A stretch of 64,000 nucleotides of DNA from Oceanobacillus chungangensis. Its GTDB lineage: Bacteria > Bacillota > Bacilli > Bacillales > Amphibacillaceae. The notes below the pieces were generated by a model. That model did no database searches, had not been told where the DNA came from, and was given only the letters and a program-made list of their open reading frames with translations. How positions within the stretch are numbered: the stretch's first letter is position 1; each line of letters starts with the position of its first letter. This document shows, one piece after another, positions 42,807-55,172 of this stretch. A program made the translations under genes and the position numbers. The stretch lies in the NCBI RefSeq assembly GCF_003369565.1, contig NZ_PIOD01000004.1, positions 1 to 64,000 of the forward strand, in the 5' to 3' direction.

Positions 42807-43121
42807 TTGCAAGAAACAACGAATAAACAATTAGAGCAGGAGAACTTTTTATTATATATTTATACCCCATTTTGTGGTACGTGTAGTGTTGCAAGAAGCA
42901 TGCTGGATAAAATTGAGTCGGTCCATAAGCAGGAAATCTTTTATGAAATGAATGCATCCCTACACCCGAAATTTATGCAGGAGTATAAGGTTGAGAGTGT
43001 CCCTTGCCTGTTAATTAAACAAGATAATGAAATAAAAGAGAAGGTTTATGCATTCAAATCGATTGCAAATATTTATTCACTATTGTTGGACTACAAGCCA
43101 GAATTATTTAAAGTCCAGTGA
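42807..43121 (+). CDS. yusE: YusE, thioredoxin-like protein
   Basis: A 104-residue thioredoxin fold protein. The active site is TPFCGTCSVA, a CGTC motif at about 25-28, and the cis-proline region is VESVPCLLI. It is cytosolic and probably a thiol-disulfide exchanger. The TTG at 42807 is preferred because AAGGTGG lies five bases upstream; the GTG three codons earlier overlaps that site. It ends just before the met leader. Confidence 0.88.
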   Translation: MQETTNKQLEQENFLLYIYTPFCGTCSVARSMLDKIESVHKQEIFYEMNASLHPKFMQEYKVESVPCLLIKQDNEIKEKVYAFKSIANIYSLLLDYKPELFKVQ

Positions 43122-43142
43122 TAAGGTACGCATCGATCACAA

Positions 43143-43171
43143 TTGACATAATAATACTAGCATGATAATAT
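43143..43171 (+). promoter_or_regulatory. Sigma-A promoter of the metNPQ operon
   Basis: A consensus TTGACA (43143-43148), a 17-base spacer and TAATAT (43166-43171) lie about 35 bases before the riboswitch. Confidence 0.8.
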
Positions 43172-43206
43172 GGTTTCGTTATACAAAAATAAACGAATAT
43201 GTAGAT

Positions 43207-43320
43207 AGCTCTTATCTTGAGCGGTGGAGGGACTGGCCCTTTGAAGCCGCGGCAACCTTCAAGCATAGTCTGCTTGAAAGGTGCTAATTCCTGCAAAGCA
43301 TTGCTTTGACAGATGAGAGA
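43207..43320 (+). ncRNA. SAM-I (S-box) riboswitch
   Basis: The complete S-box consensus is present: CTTATCTTGAGCGGTGGAGG, GACTGGCCCTTTGAAGCC, CGGCAACC, then AAGGTGCTAATTCCTGC, and GATGAGAG to close the P1 stem. With SAM bound it leaves the following terminator free to form, so the methionine importer is shut off when methionine/SAM is plentiful. Confidence 0.97.
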
Positions 43321-43340
43321 ACATGAGACATTTAATATTA

Positions 43341-43377
43341 AACGTCCTTCTGTTCTCAACCAGAAGGACGTTTTTTG
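43341..43377 (+). terminator. Expression-platform terminator of the SAM riboswitch
   Basis: AACGTCCTTCTG pairs with CAGAAGGACGTT around TTCTCAAC, followed by a T run. Confidence 0.92.
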
Positions 43378-43534
43378 GTTAAGCATATTTCTTATTTTTA
43401 TTGCTATTATATATACAGTGAAATAGGAGGCAATGGGTTATTTCCGAAACGGAATGCTCGAGAACATTTGTCACCGAAGCAATTTGGGGTATAGTAAGTT
43501 TAAGATGGGTTATGTATTAAAAGGAGGAATCTTA

Positions 43535-44566
43535 GTGATTTCGATTGAAGGATTAAGTAAATTTTTTAAACAGGATAAGAAGCAGCTTAAAGCCGTTGAT
43601 AATCTGAACTTAAAGATTAATCGAGGTGAAATATATGGCATTATCGGTTATAGTGGTGCAGGTAAAAGTACGTTTGTCCGACTAATCAATCGTTTGGAGG
43701 AACCTACAAGTGGAAAGGTTATTATTGATAACCAGGAAATTACCTCTCTAAAATCAAACGAGCTTCGACTTGCGAGAAGAGAAATAGGGATGATCTTCCA
43801 ACATTTTAATTTGCTTTGGTCACGTACGGTAAAGGAGAACATTGCTTTTCCTTTAGAAATAGCGGGAGTTTCAAAGGAAGAACGTGAAAAAAGGGTTCAA
43901 GAATTAATCCATTTAGTTGGACTTACTGGAAGAGAAAATGCATATCCATCTCAGTTAAGTGGGGGACAGAAGCAGCGAGTAGGTATCGCTCGTGCATTAG
44001 CAAATAAACCGAAAGTGTTGCTTTGTGATGAAGCAACATCTGCCCTCGATCCAGAAACAACCAATTCTATTTTAGAACTGTTAGTCGATATTAATGCAAA
44101 AATGAAATTGACCATTATTTTAATTACACATGAAATGCACGTCATTCGAAAAATCTGCAGTAGTGTAGCAGTAATGGAGAATGGAAAGGTTGTGGAACAA
44201 GGTGATGTTTTAAATGTCTTTCAAAAGCCACAGCAACCTGTGACAAAGAAATTTGTTGAGCAAGTAATGGGCAATAATGAGGATAATGAAGTTATTAATC
44301 AGTTAATCACAAATACGGCATCTGGGAAAATACTTCGTTTGCAATTTATTGGCGAAACGACGAATCAGGCATTAATAAGTGAGGTTTCACGCAAGTTTAA
44401 CGTTGATATCAATATATTACAAGGGAAAATTACTCAAACACAGCATGGTGCATTTGGTACATTATATGTACAAATGAATGGTGAAAATGAAGTAATCAAG
44501 AATGCTTGTCAGTTTATTGAAAATGAAACCTCTGTAGAATTGGAGGTCATTGAAAATGCTATCTGA
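43535..44566 (+). CDS. metN: MetN, methionine ABC transporter ATPase
   Basis: A 343-residue ABC ATPase. Walker A is GYSGAGKST (about 38-46), the signature is LSGGQKQR (about 141-148), and Walker B is LLCDEATSALD (about 160-170). The C-terminal NIL domain (about 265-343) binds methionine for trans-inhibition. The GTG at 43535 follows AAGGAGG. The upstream frame opening, which runs into the riboswitch region, is rejected. It overlaps metP by 11 bases. Confidence 0.95.
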   Translation: MISIEGLSKFFKQDKKQLKAVDNLNLKINRGEIYGIIGYSGAGKSTFVRLINRLEEPTSGKVIIDNQEITSLKSNELRLARREIGMIFQHFNLLWSRTVKENIAFPLEIAGVSKEEREKRVQELIHLVGLTGRENAYPSQLSGGQKQRVGIARALANKPKVLLCDEATSALDPETTNSILELLVDINAKMKLTIILITHEMHVIRKICSSVAVMENGKVVEQGDVLNVFQKPQQPVTKKFVEQVMGNNEDNEVINQLITNTASGKILRLQFIGETTNQALISEVSRKFNVDINILQGKITQTQHGAFGTLYVQMNGENEVIKNACQFIENETSVELEVIENAI

Positions 44567-45224
44567 TTTATTTCCAAATGTGAAAGCAGAAGATATGATT
44601 GAGGCAACCTATGAGACACTGTATATGACGCTCCTTTCATTAGTTGGAGTCGTTATATTCGGCATACTATTGGGTCTTTTGCTTTACTTAACGAATAAGA
44701 ATGGAATTTGGGAGAATCAATATATTTATCATAGTACGTCAGCAGTGGTGAATTTTTTCCGTGCAGTACCATTTATTATTTTAATTTTATTACTATTTCC
44801 ATTCACGGACTTTCTTATTGGTACCGTTCGAGGACCAAATGCTGCTATACCAGCATTAATTATCGGCTCCGCACCGTTTTATGCGCGTTTAGTAGAAATA
44901 GCATTAATTGAAGTCGATAAAGGTGTTGTAGAAGCTGCAAAATCAATGGGAGCAAAAACAAAAACAATTATATTCAAAGTATTGCTGCCAGAATCAATGC
45001 CAGCACTCGTTTCTGGTATTACCGTAACGTCTATTGCATTAATTGGATATACGGCAATGGCTGGTTTAATCGGGGCTGGCGGCTTAGGAAATCGTGCTCA
45101 TTATTACGGTTTTATGCGTCGAGATTTTGATGTAGTACTGGCTTGTACGATTATTATTGTAATCATTGTATTTATTTTCCAATTTATCGGAGATATGATT
45201 TCTAAACGAATCGATAAGCGCTAA
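44556..45224 (+). CDS. metP: MetP (MetI), methionine ABC transporter permease
   Basis: A 222-residue permease with five to six membrane segments. The binding-protein-dependent transport motif is VDKGVVEAAKSMGAKTKTII (about 120-139), and AGLIGAGGLGNRAHYYGF (about 169-186) is typical of MetI. It forms the channel with MetN and MetQ. ATG 44556 follows GGAGGT by eight bases and lies inside the end of metN, so the two are translationally coupled. Confidence 0.95.
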   Translation: MLSDLFPNVKAEDMIEATYETLYMTLLSLVGVVIFGILLGLLLYLTNKNGIWENQYIYHSTSAVVNFFRAVPFIILILLLFPFTDFLIGTVRGPNAAIPALIIGSAPFYARLVEIALIEVDKGVVEAAKSMGAKTKTIIFKVLLPESMPALVSGITVTSIALIGYTAMAGLIGAGGLGNRAHYYGFMRRDFDVVLACTIIIVIIVFIFQFIGDMISKRIDKR

Positions 45225-45291
45225 TAATAAGTTATTTAGGATATATTATCCTTAATAAATATATTAATAATTAGAAAAGGGGAACTTAATT

Positions 45292-46137
45292 ATGAGGAAA
45301 TATTTAGCTTTAATTGCACTTCTAGCTGTTTTAGTATTGGCAGCTTGTGGAAGTAATTCAAACGAAAATGATTCATCGGAAAAAACTGAAGGCGGTCAAG
45401 AAAGTGCTGTACTTAAAGTTGGAGCATCAAGTACGCCACATGCAGAGATTCTAGAAGAAGCAGCACCATTACTTGAAGAGGAAGGTATTACATTAGAAAT
45501 AGAACCATATGAAGATTATGTTTTGCCTAATGACGACTTAGCAAATGGTGACTTGGATGCAAACTATTTTCAACATAAGCCATTTTTAGAAGAAACTATT
45601 GGAAATACAGGATATGAAATTGAATCTATTGGTGGAGTTCATGTAGAACCGATGGGTGTATATTCTAAGAACATTAAAAGTGTAGATGACATTCAGGATG
45701 GTGCTGAAGTTATCTTAAGTAACTCTGTAGCAGACCATGCACGTATTCTAAAGTTATTTGAAGCAGAAGGTTTGATTACATTAGAAGAAAATGCTGAAGA
45801 AATTACGCTTGATAGCATTGTTGATAATCCGAAAAACCTTGAGTTTTCACCAGATTATGCACCTGAAATATTACCAGAGTTATATCTTAAGGAAGAAGAT
45901 GCACTTGTCGTAATTAACACTAACTATGCAATTGGAGCTGAATTAAATCCAATAGATGATGCACTCTTTATTGAAGGTGAAGAATCGGACTACGTAAATA
46001 TTATTGCCGTTCGTTCTGAGGATAAAGATAATGAATCATTAAATAAACTGGTTGATGTCCTTCAGTCAGAAGAAATTGCTAATTTTATTCTAGAAAATTA
46101 TGAAGGTGCAATTGTACCAGCAGGCGGCAAGAAATAA
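45292..46137 (+). CDS. metQ: MetQ, methionine-binding lipoprotein
   Basis: A 281-residue NLPA-family lipoprotein. The signal peptide ends in LAAC with lipidated Cys20. The binding domain shows KVGASSTPHAEILEEAAPLL (about 43-62), DANYFQHKPFLEE (about 97-109) and NTNYAIGAELNP (about 220-231). It is anchored outside the membrane and delivers L/D-methionine to MetNP. The SAM riboswitch controls the operon. No obvious terminator directly follows. Confidence 0.95.
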   Translation: MRKYLALIALLAVLVLAACGSNSNENDSSEKTEGGQESAVLKVGASSTPHAEILEEAAPLLEEEGITLEIEPYEDYVLPNDDLANGDLDANYFQHKPFLEETIGNTGYEIESIGGVHVEPMGVYSKNIKSVDDIQDGAEVILSNSVADHARILKLFEAEGLITLEENAEEITLDSIVDNPKNLEFSPDYAPEILPELYLKEEDALVVINTNYAIGAELNPIDDALFIEGEESDYVNIIAVRSEDKDNESLNKLVDVLQSEEIANFILENYEGAIVPAGGKK

Positions 46138-46353
46138 TCGTTTGTTGGGGATTCAAGAGTATTCATTAGAAAATAGCAGAAATTAAACGATAGACCATGA
46201 TAGTGCCAATCAAACTTGATGAGATCAAACGATATTGTACCACATCGCGTTATATCGATTTTGTCTTAAGAGACATCTTTATGTTACCATTTTATATGTA
46301 GTCAATATTTGAGAGGATGGTTCACTATTAATGGTCTGAGGTACACATCAGAA

Positions 46354-46506
46354 ATGGAAAAAGCAATGCATCATTCACATCATATGAGTTATGCAGAGTA
46401 TGAACAAAAGTTAGTCAATCGTCTTGAGGTTGAAGAAAGACGAGAGAAGGACTATCATGATTGCAAAGTTTTAGCCGCCGAAGTAAATAGTAACATCCAC
46501 ATGTAA
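46354..46506 (+). CDS. Small hypothetical protein, His-rich N-terminus
   Basis: A 50-residue protein beginning MEKAMHHSHHMSYAEYEQKL, with a helical, charged remainder. ATG 46354 is preferred because GAGGT lies 11 bases upstream; a TTG 15 codons earlier has no site. A strong terminator 15 bases after the stop supports a real gene. I do not recognise it. A metal-binding role for the HHSHH cluster is possible but unsupported. Confidence 0.55.
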   Translation: MEKAMHHSHHMSYAEYEQKLVNRLEVEERREKDYHDCKVLAAEVNSNIHM

Positions 46507-46520
46507 AAATTGAAAAAAGA

Positions 46521-46554
46521 AATGCTGATGCTCTATAAGTGCATCAGCATTTTT
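46521..46554 (+). terminator. Terminator of the small His-rich gene
   Basis: AATGCTGATGC and GCATCAGCATT form a perfect 11-base stem followed by TTTT. Confidence 0.88.
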
Positions 46555-46847
46555 GAATAATGTGGTAAATCATGGTATTCTCTCTGGGGAAGAAACATGC
46601 TTCTGTTATCAATTAGCTTATTATGATTATCGATTACGCAATAATTTTTTTACTTTGTAGGTGATTATATTATATAGGAAGGAATAATAAAGAATAAAGG
46701 GTTAAAATGCTAGGAAAGCCTTTATTTGACGTTATTCGTAAATATGTTGATAATTAATTTGATTTGCTATAAGATTATAATGAGAATAGATTGATAATGG
46801 GTTTAATATCCATTTCATAAAATATATTAGTATTTGGAGGTTTTGTA
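46555..46847. other. Upstream region of the suf operon
   Basis: About 290 AT-rich bases that must hold the suf promoter. TATAAT elements are seen near 46776-46781, but no well-spaced -35 partner was found, and no other structure stands out. Confidence 0.35.
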
Positions 46848-47639
46848 ATGGCAGGATCAGTGTTAGAAATTAAGAATCTTCATGTGTCAATTGAGGATAA
46901 AGAGATATTAAAGGGTGTAGACCTTACAATAAAGGGTGGAGAATTCCATGCAGTCATGGGACCGAATGGAACAGGTAAGTCAACACTAGCTTCAGCAATT
47001 ATGGGTCATCCAAAATACGAAGTAACAGAAGGAAGCATTACACTTGATGGTGAAGATGTATTGGAAATGGAAGTGGACGAACGTGCACGTGCAGGTCTTT
47101 TCCTTGCAATGCAATATCCAAGTGAAATTAGTGGAGTAACGACTTCTGACTTCTTACGTTCAGCAATCAATGCAAGACGTGAAGAAGGCGACGGAATTCC
47201 GTTAATGAAATTTATTAAAGAATTGGATAAAGACTTAGACCTTCTAGATATTGATCAAAACATGGCAACACGCTACCTAAACGAAGGTTTCTCTGGTGGG
47301 GAAAAGAAACGAAATGAAATTCTCCAATTACTGCAAATTAAACCAAATATTGCTATCCTTGATGAAATTGACTCAGGACTAGATATTGATGCACTTAAGA
47401 TTGTATCTAAAGGGATTAATAAAATGCGTAGTGAAAGCTTCGGTTGCTTAATGATCACGCACTACCAACGTTTACTTAACTATATTACTCCAGACTATGT
47501 TCATGTAATGATGCAAGGTCGTGTTGTGAAATCAGGTGGACCTGAACTAGCAAAACGCTTAGAAGCAGAAGGATATGAATGGATTAAAGAAGAGTTGGGT
47601 ATCGAAGACACAGAAGAATCTGTAGAACAAAATGCGTAA
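46848..47639 (+). CDS. sufC: SufC, Fe-S cluster assembly ATPase
   Basis: A 263-residue ABC-type ATPase without membrane domain. Walker A is GPNGTGKST (about 37-45), the signature FSGGEKKR is at about 147-154 and Walker B is IAILDEIDSGLD (about 168-179), a form specific to SufC. It forms the SufBCD scaffold on which iron-sulfur clusters are built. GGAGG precedes the ATG. It is the first gene of sufCDSUB. Confidence 0.97.
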   Translation: MAGSVLEIKNLHVSIEDKEILKGVDLTIKGGEFHAVMGPNGTGKSTLASAIMGHPKYEVTEGSITLDGEDVLEMEVDERARAGLFLAMQYPSEISGVTTSDFLRSAINARREEGDGIPLMKFIKELDKDLDLLDIDQNMATRYLNEGFSGGEKKRNEILQLLQIKPNIAILDEIDSGLDIDALKIVSKGINKMRSESFGCLMITHYQRLLNYITPDYVHVMMQGRVVKSGGPELAKRLEAEGYEWIKEELGIEDTEESVEQNA

Positions 47640-47656
47640 GTGTTAGGAGGGGTAAT

Positions 47657-50611
<2,955 letters not shown>

Positions 50612-50681
50612 GGTAAGATAATCTGAAGTAAGAACGAGTATTGTTCGCTTTAGATGTAAATACCTAAGGGAGGTTTTATTA

Positions 50682-52079
50682 ATGGCTAAGAATGTACCAG
50701 AAATAGAAGAATATCAATATGGGTTCCGTGACCGAGATGTTTCCGTCTTTCGTACGGAAAGAGGGTTAACCCGTAAAGTTGTAGAAGAAATTTCAAAAAT
50801 GAAAAATGAACCTCAATGGATGTTGGATTATCGCTTGAAATCATTGCAGCATTTCTACGATCGTCCAATGCCACAATGGGGTGGAGATCTTGAAGGATTA
50901 GACTTCGATGAAATCGTGTATTATGTAAAACCATCAGAAAGACAAGGAAAAACTTGGGATGAAGTACCCGATGAAATCAAACAAACATTTGATAAATTGG
51001 GTATCCCAGAAGCAGAACAAAAATATTTAGCTGGTGTTTCAGCACAATATGAATCGGAAGTAGTTTACCATAGTCTTAAAGAAGATCTTGAAGAAATGGG
51101 AATTATTTTCTTGGATACAGATACTGCATTACAAGAGCATGAGGAACTTGTTAAAGAATATTTCGGAACCGTTATTCCGTACTCAGATAATAAGTTTTCT
51201 GCATTAAACTCAGCTGTCTGGTCTGGTGGTTCATTCATATATGTACCAAAAGGTGTGAAAGCAACATCACCACTTCAAGCATATTTCCGAATTAACTCAG
51301 AAAATATGGGACAATTCGAGAGAACCCTAATCATTGTTGATGAAGGTGCATCTGTCCATTATGTTGAGGGTTGTACTGCACCAGTTTATACGACTAATTC
51401 ACTTCATAGTGCAGTTGTAGAAATCATCGTTAAGAAAGATGGCTATTGTCGTTATACAACGATTCAAAACTGGGCAAATAACGTATACAATCTCGTAACC
51501 AAACGAGCAGTAGTTGATGCAAATGCTACAATGGAATGGATCGATGGAAACATTGGTTCAAAACTTACGATGAAATACCCTGCTATTCACTTAAGAGGTG
51601 AAGGTGCACGTGGAAACACAATCTCAATTGCAATTGCTGGGCGTGGACAAGTGCAAGATGCTGGAGCTAAGATGTATCATTTAGCACCAAATACATCTTC
51701 ATCGATTGTTTCCAAATCCTTCTCTAAACAAGGTGGAAAGGTTTCTTATCGTGGATTAGTACACTTCGGACGTAAAGCCGATGGATCTCGCTCTAATATC
51801 GAGTGTGATACGCTGATTCTAGATAATGAATCAACATCAGATACGATTCCTTATAATGAAATTTACAATGATAATATTTCATTAGAGCATGAAGCAAAAG
51901 TTTCTAAAGTATCAGAAGAGCAATTATTCTACTTAATGAGTAGAGGATTATCCGAACAAGAAGCTACGGAAATGATCGTAATGGGCTTCATTGAGCCGTT
52001 TACTAAAGAACTTCCAATGGAATATGCAGTTGAAATGAATCGACTGATTAAGTTCGAGATGGAAGGTTCGATTGGATAA
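50682..52079 (+). CDS. sufB: SufB, Fe-S scaffold subunit
   Basis: A 465-residue beta-helix scaffold protein. It has the conserved [13 protein letters not shown] opening, the [20 protein letters not shown] block (about 227-246) and the C-terminal [20 protein letters not shown] (about 391-410), which includes the Glu/His/Cys region for cluster assembly. It is the last gene of sufCDSUB. GGGAGG precedes the ATG, and a strong terminator follows. Confidence 0.97.
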   Translation: MAKNVPEIEEYQYGFRDRDVSVFRTERGLTRKVVEEISKMKNEPQWMLDYRLKSLQHFYDRPMPQWGGDLEGLDFDEIVYYVKPSERQGKTWDEVPDEIKQTFDKLGIPEAEQKYLAGVSAQYESEVVYHSLKEDLEEMGIIFLDTDTALQEHEELVKEYFGTVIPYSDNKFSALNSAVWSGGSFIYVPKGVKATSPLQAYFRINSENMGQFERTLIIVDEGASVHYVEGCTAPVYTTNSLHSAVVEIIVKKDGYCRYTTIQNWANNVYNLVTKRAVVDANATMEWIDGNIGSKLTMKYPAIHLRGEGARGNTISIAIAGRGQVQDAGAKMYHLAPNTSSSIVSKSFSKQGGKVSYRGLVHFGRKADGSRSNIECDTLILDNESTSDTIPYNEIYNDNISLEHEAKVSKVSEEQLFYLMSRGLSEQEATEMIVMGFIEPFTKELPMEYAVEMNRLIKFEMEGSIG

Positions 52080-52086
52080 TAACTAA

Positions 52087-52124
52087 AAACCCCGATGCAT
52101 TTTTTATTGCATCGGGTTTTTTTT
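52087..52124 (+). terminator. Terminator of the suf operon
   Basis: AACCCCGATGCA and TGCATCGGGTTT form a stem with a short loop followed by eight T residues. Confidence 0.92.
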
Positions 52125-52340
52125 ATATTGGGTGAAATGACAGGCTTGCTCATTAATTACATATTCTGTAATCTGGGTACCAACTATAAAAACCGCTTCT
52201 TCACCAATCACTTTTTCTTGTACAAACTGACAACGCAATCCTACGAAGTATTTAGGTAGTTTATCGGCAAGACCAATTTTCAAATGACTATATGTTTGTC
52301 TATAAAGATAAAAGTATGTTTCATTTATGAATTTAAGTGG
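52104..52340 (-). pseudogene. Coding-like minus-strand segment, possible gene remnant
   Basis: An open frame of about 78 codons ends at TAA inside the suf terminator loop. It contains a protein-like run with RQTYSHLKIGLADKLPKYF, GLRCQFVQEKVIGEEAVFIV and TQITEYVI. There is no ATG with a ribosome binding site at its 5' end, only a TTG inside, and its 3' end lies in the terminator. This looks like the last trace of an unidentified gene. I do not recognise the family. Confidence 0.4.
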
Positions 52341-52420
52341 AAAAATGAAATAAATGTTAATATAAATTTTATAGATTTTAAAAGAGAAAGAGAAATAAAT
52401 TACAGATAGGGGACAGCGAT

Positions 52421-53155
52421 TTGAAGAAAAATAAACCTATTATTGGAATAACAAGTACAATCCTTGATATAGAGATCAAGGGAGAAGTAAATCCTTCTGT
52501 CCAAACTAACCATCAATATGTTAAAGCAGTGAATGAAATAGGTGGCATACCTATCGTTCTCCCAGTAATCAATAAAGAAATTGCCAAAGAATATGCCGAT
52601 ATTTGCGACGGTATCATCTTTGCCAGTGGTGAAGATATCAATCCATCCAATTATAATGAACCTCCTTTAAAGGAATTACAGAAAACCAATATTGCGAGGG
52701 ATGAAATGGAGCTACCGCTCGTAAAGTATGCCTTGGAGAAAAGGATACCTATTATGGGTACCTGTCGTGGTTTAGGTGTAATTAATGTTGCACTTGGTGG
52801 TTCCATGAAACAGAATATTGAGACTAAAGAAAGACTTATTTCACACAATCAGGAGATCAGCCGTAAATTGCCTAGCCATAACGTAACTATAAAAGAGGAT
52901 AGTCATTTATATCAATTGCTGGGAGTAAATAGCGCATTGGTTAACAGTAAGCACCATCAAGCTATTGATGTTCTGGCTGATTCCCTTAGAATAGCTGCTA
53001 CAGCAGAAGATGGGACGATTGAAGCTGTAGAAGCGATAGATAAGGATTTGTTTATTCTTGGACTGCAATTCCATCCGGAAGAATTGTATTCCGCAGATAC
53101 CAATATGCTCAACCTGCTGAAGTTTTTCCGGAAAGCATGCGGTAAAGATAACTAA
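52421..53155 (+). CDS. Class I glutamine amidotransferase-like hydrolase (peptidase C26, gamma-glutamyl-GABA hydrolase type)
   Basis: A 244-residue protein of the PuuD/C26 family. The nucleophile Cys is in IMGTCRGLGVINVALGG (about 109) and the His-Glu pair is in LQFHPEELY (about 220). It hydrolyses gamma-glutamyl bonds; in E. coli PuuD this completes putrescine use, but the natural substrate here is unknown. The TTG start follows AGGGGAC. No polyamine genes are adjacent. Confidence 0.88.
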   Translation: MKKNKPIIGITSTILDIEIKGEVNPSVQTNHQYVKAVNEIGGIPIVLPVINKEIAKEYADICDGIIFASGEDINPSNYNEPPLKELQKTNIARDEMELPLVKYALEKRIPIMGTCRGLGVINVALGGSMKQNIETKERLISHNQEISRKLPSHNVTIKEDSHLYQLLGVNSALVNSKHHQAIDVLADSLRIAATAEDGTIEAVEAIDKDLFILGLQFHPEELYSADTNMLNLLKFFRKACGKDN

Positions 53156-53290
53156 GTTGTTAAAAGTATGAAGAAGGATAATGTTTATTCAACTGTTCAT
53201 TAGGTCTATCAATCATAAGATGCATTTGTACTCTAATGAAACACGTTTTTCAAACTCGACATGGAAAAATCAATTTTATAAGTAATTAAA

Positions 53291-53321
53291 AACCATGATG
53301 CAACTCTTTTGCATCATGGTT
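53291..53321 (-). terminator. Terminator of the FMN reductase gene
   Basis: AACCATGATGCAA pairs perfectly with TTGCATCATGGTT. On the minus strand it is followed by TTTAATTAC, so it probably serves the minus-strand gene. Confidence 0.75.
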
Positions 53322-53391
53322 CTTGGGAATTATCTTTCCAGCCGAGAGTGATTGGTAAATTACCTACTAGGTAAGACAAAATCAAAAATCA

Positions 53392-53934
53392 TTATCGATT
53401 ATTAATCCCACGTTGCAGATAAATCATTTCCTCGGCAAGCTTTTCAATTCTCTCGGATATTTCTTGATCTATAATTACATCACTATCTTCATTAAAAGCG
53501 TTATTATGGATATAGACATTACCCGTGGGAATTAAGCCTTTAAAGTAAGAAAGAACTGGCTTTAGCTGATATTCCGGTACTAGGAAATGTTTGTTCGTCC
53601 ATCCTGTTGCAACAATACCTGTCACTTTGTACTTAAAGGCATTTTCAGGGAGTAGGTCTAACAGGTTTTTTAATGCTCCTGAAATAGATGCTTGATAAAT
53701 TGGTGTACCGAATACTAGAAAATCAGCAGATAGTATTTTTTTCACAACATCCATTGTATCATCGTTATAAAGTGCTATAGGAGCCCCAACAGAAAATTCT
53801 ACATCATACTCTCTTAGATCAATTAATTCAGTCTTAATTGATGAATCAAGACGCCCAGCCGCAACTAAAACATTGTTAACAGCTAGTGAAGTCTTATCTC
53901 CAGCTAGTGCTCCCGAGATTCCAACAAGTTTCAT
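53392..53934 (-). CDS. NADPH-dependent FMN reductase
   Basis: A 180-residue flavodoxin-fold enzyme of the SsuE/NADPH-dependent FMN reductase family. GISGALAGDKTSLAVNNVL at the start binds FMN phosphate, and FGTPIYQASISGALKNLLDL (about 75-94) is the hallmark TPIYxxSxSGxLK. It delivers reduced FMN to monooxygenases; no partner monooxygenase is adjacent, although an LLM oxidoreductase gene lies elsewhere in the window. GAGGT precedes the ATG. Confidence 0.88.
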   Translation of the reverse strand: MKLVGISGALAGDKTSLAVNNVLVAAGRLDSSIKTELIDLREYDVEFSVGAPIALYNDDTMDVVKKILSADFLVFGTPIYQASISGALKNLLDLLPENAFKYKVTGIVATGWTNKHFLVPEYQLKPVLSYFKGLIPTGNVYIHNNAFNEDSDVIIDQEISERIEKLAEEMIYLQRGINNR

Positions 53935-54341
53935 TATTTCTACCTCACATTATGATTAGTATTAACGTTGAATAACATATTCAGCGTTTGTATTATTATC
54001 ATCTTATTGCAAATTCAAGCAATAGTACCATTTTAATGAAGCTTATCTTATCTTAAAATTCCATGCAACTAATTTGTTTGAACTAGAGCATGACGCTCAA
54101 AAGCTTTGAGTTGTTTCTAATACATCAGATTTTCATACTCCTTCTTTACCAATGATAAAACATAATTATTTTTCGCAGAAGTTGATTTTTCGATAATTTT
54201 AAGGTGATGTTTCAAATAGACCGATGAGTAAACTAGTCTGCAAGCTAATAACCCTCTGCTGAAAGAAGTTTCAATTTATTAGGAATCACACACAAATAAT
54301 GCTACTATTAATATAAATAAAGACAGATCGAAGGGTTGCGC
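53935..54341. other. Intergenic region, nothing recognised
   Basis: About 400 AT-rich bases between divergent genes. No gene, repeat or RNA element was recognised. It presumably holds both promoters. Confidence 0.4.
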
Positions 54342-55160
54342 TTGGTATTTCTTGTTTGTTTATTAATTGGTATGATGACAGCACTTATTGGCGCCGTTGC
54401 TGGGATAGGTGGAGGGGTAATATTAGTTCCAAGCCTGTTTTTTATGCAAAGTATTTCTGACGCTTTTTCCTGGGCAACACCGCAAGCAATTGTAGGCATT
54501 TCATTAGTTACAATGATATTTACTGGATTATCTTCTACGTTAGCTTATGTGAAAGGCAAGCGGATAGACTACCAGACGGGACTATTATTTTTAATTGGCA
54601 GTATTCCTGGTGGTATTATTGGTTCTTGGCTAAATCAATTTATTAATGCTGATGTATTTCTGCTTTATTTTGGTTTCTTAATGGTTGTCATTTCGTTATT
54701 AATGTTTATTAAAAGGGACCGGTTTAAAATGGAACAAGACCCCGAAAAGAGGGGAATGCGTTCCTTTAGTTTGCAGGGAATAACCTATCATTACCGTGTT
54801 CCCGTATTTAGTGCTGTTATTCTTTCTCTCTCTGTAGGGATTCTATCTGGCTTATTCGGTATTGGTGGAGGATCGATTATTGTCCCAGCGATGATACTAT
54901 TATTTGGTGTTCCAGCACATGTTGCAACGGCGACCTCGATGTTTATGATATTTTTTGTTAGTATATCTGGTTCAATAACCCATCTTACACTAGGGAATAT
55001 TCTTTGTGGGTATGCAATATTCTTTATACCTGGTGCATGGATTGGTGGCCGAGCAGGTGCTTGGCTCAATCAACGATTACCTAGCAAAATACTGGTGTGG
55101 ATATTACGAGTTTTACTAATTATTATCGGGATTCGAATGATTTTTCAAGGACTTGCATAA
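54342..55160 (+). CDS. yunE: YunE, TauE/SafE-family transporter
   Basis: A 272-residue membrane protein with about eight segments arranged as two repeats, each with a GIGGG motif (GAVAGIGGGVILVPSL near 17; LSGLFGIGGGSIIVPAMILL near 168). This is the TauE/SafE sulfite/sulfonate exporter family. The exported anion is not known. The TTG at 54342 lies six bases after AAGGG. It begins the yunE-yunD-yunC order conserved with B. subtilis, though there on the opposite arrangement. Confidence 0.85.
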   Translation: MVFLVCLLIGMMTALIGAVAGIGGGVILVPSLFFMQSISDAFSWATPQAIVGISLVTMIFTGLSSTLAYVKGKRIDYQTGLLFLIGSIPGGIIGSWLNQFINADVFLLYFGFLMVVISLLMFIKRDRFKMEQDPEKRGMRSFSLQGITYHYRVPVFSAVILSLSVGILSGLFGIGGGSIIVPAMILLFGVPAHVATATSMFMIFFVSISGSITHLTLGNILCGYAIFFIPGAWIGGRAGAWLNQRLPSKILVWILRVLLIIIGIRMIFQGLA

Positions 55161-55172
55161 GGAGCATGACGA

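Noticed and set aside
43122-43534. Upstream extension of MetN into the leader
   Set aside because: The open frame runs back to 43433, but the only proper SD (AAGGAGG) supports the GTG at 43535.
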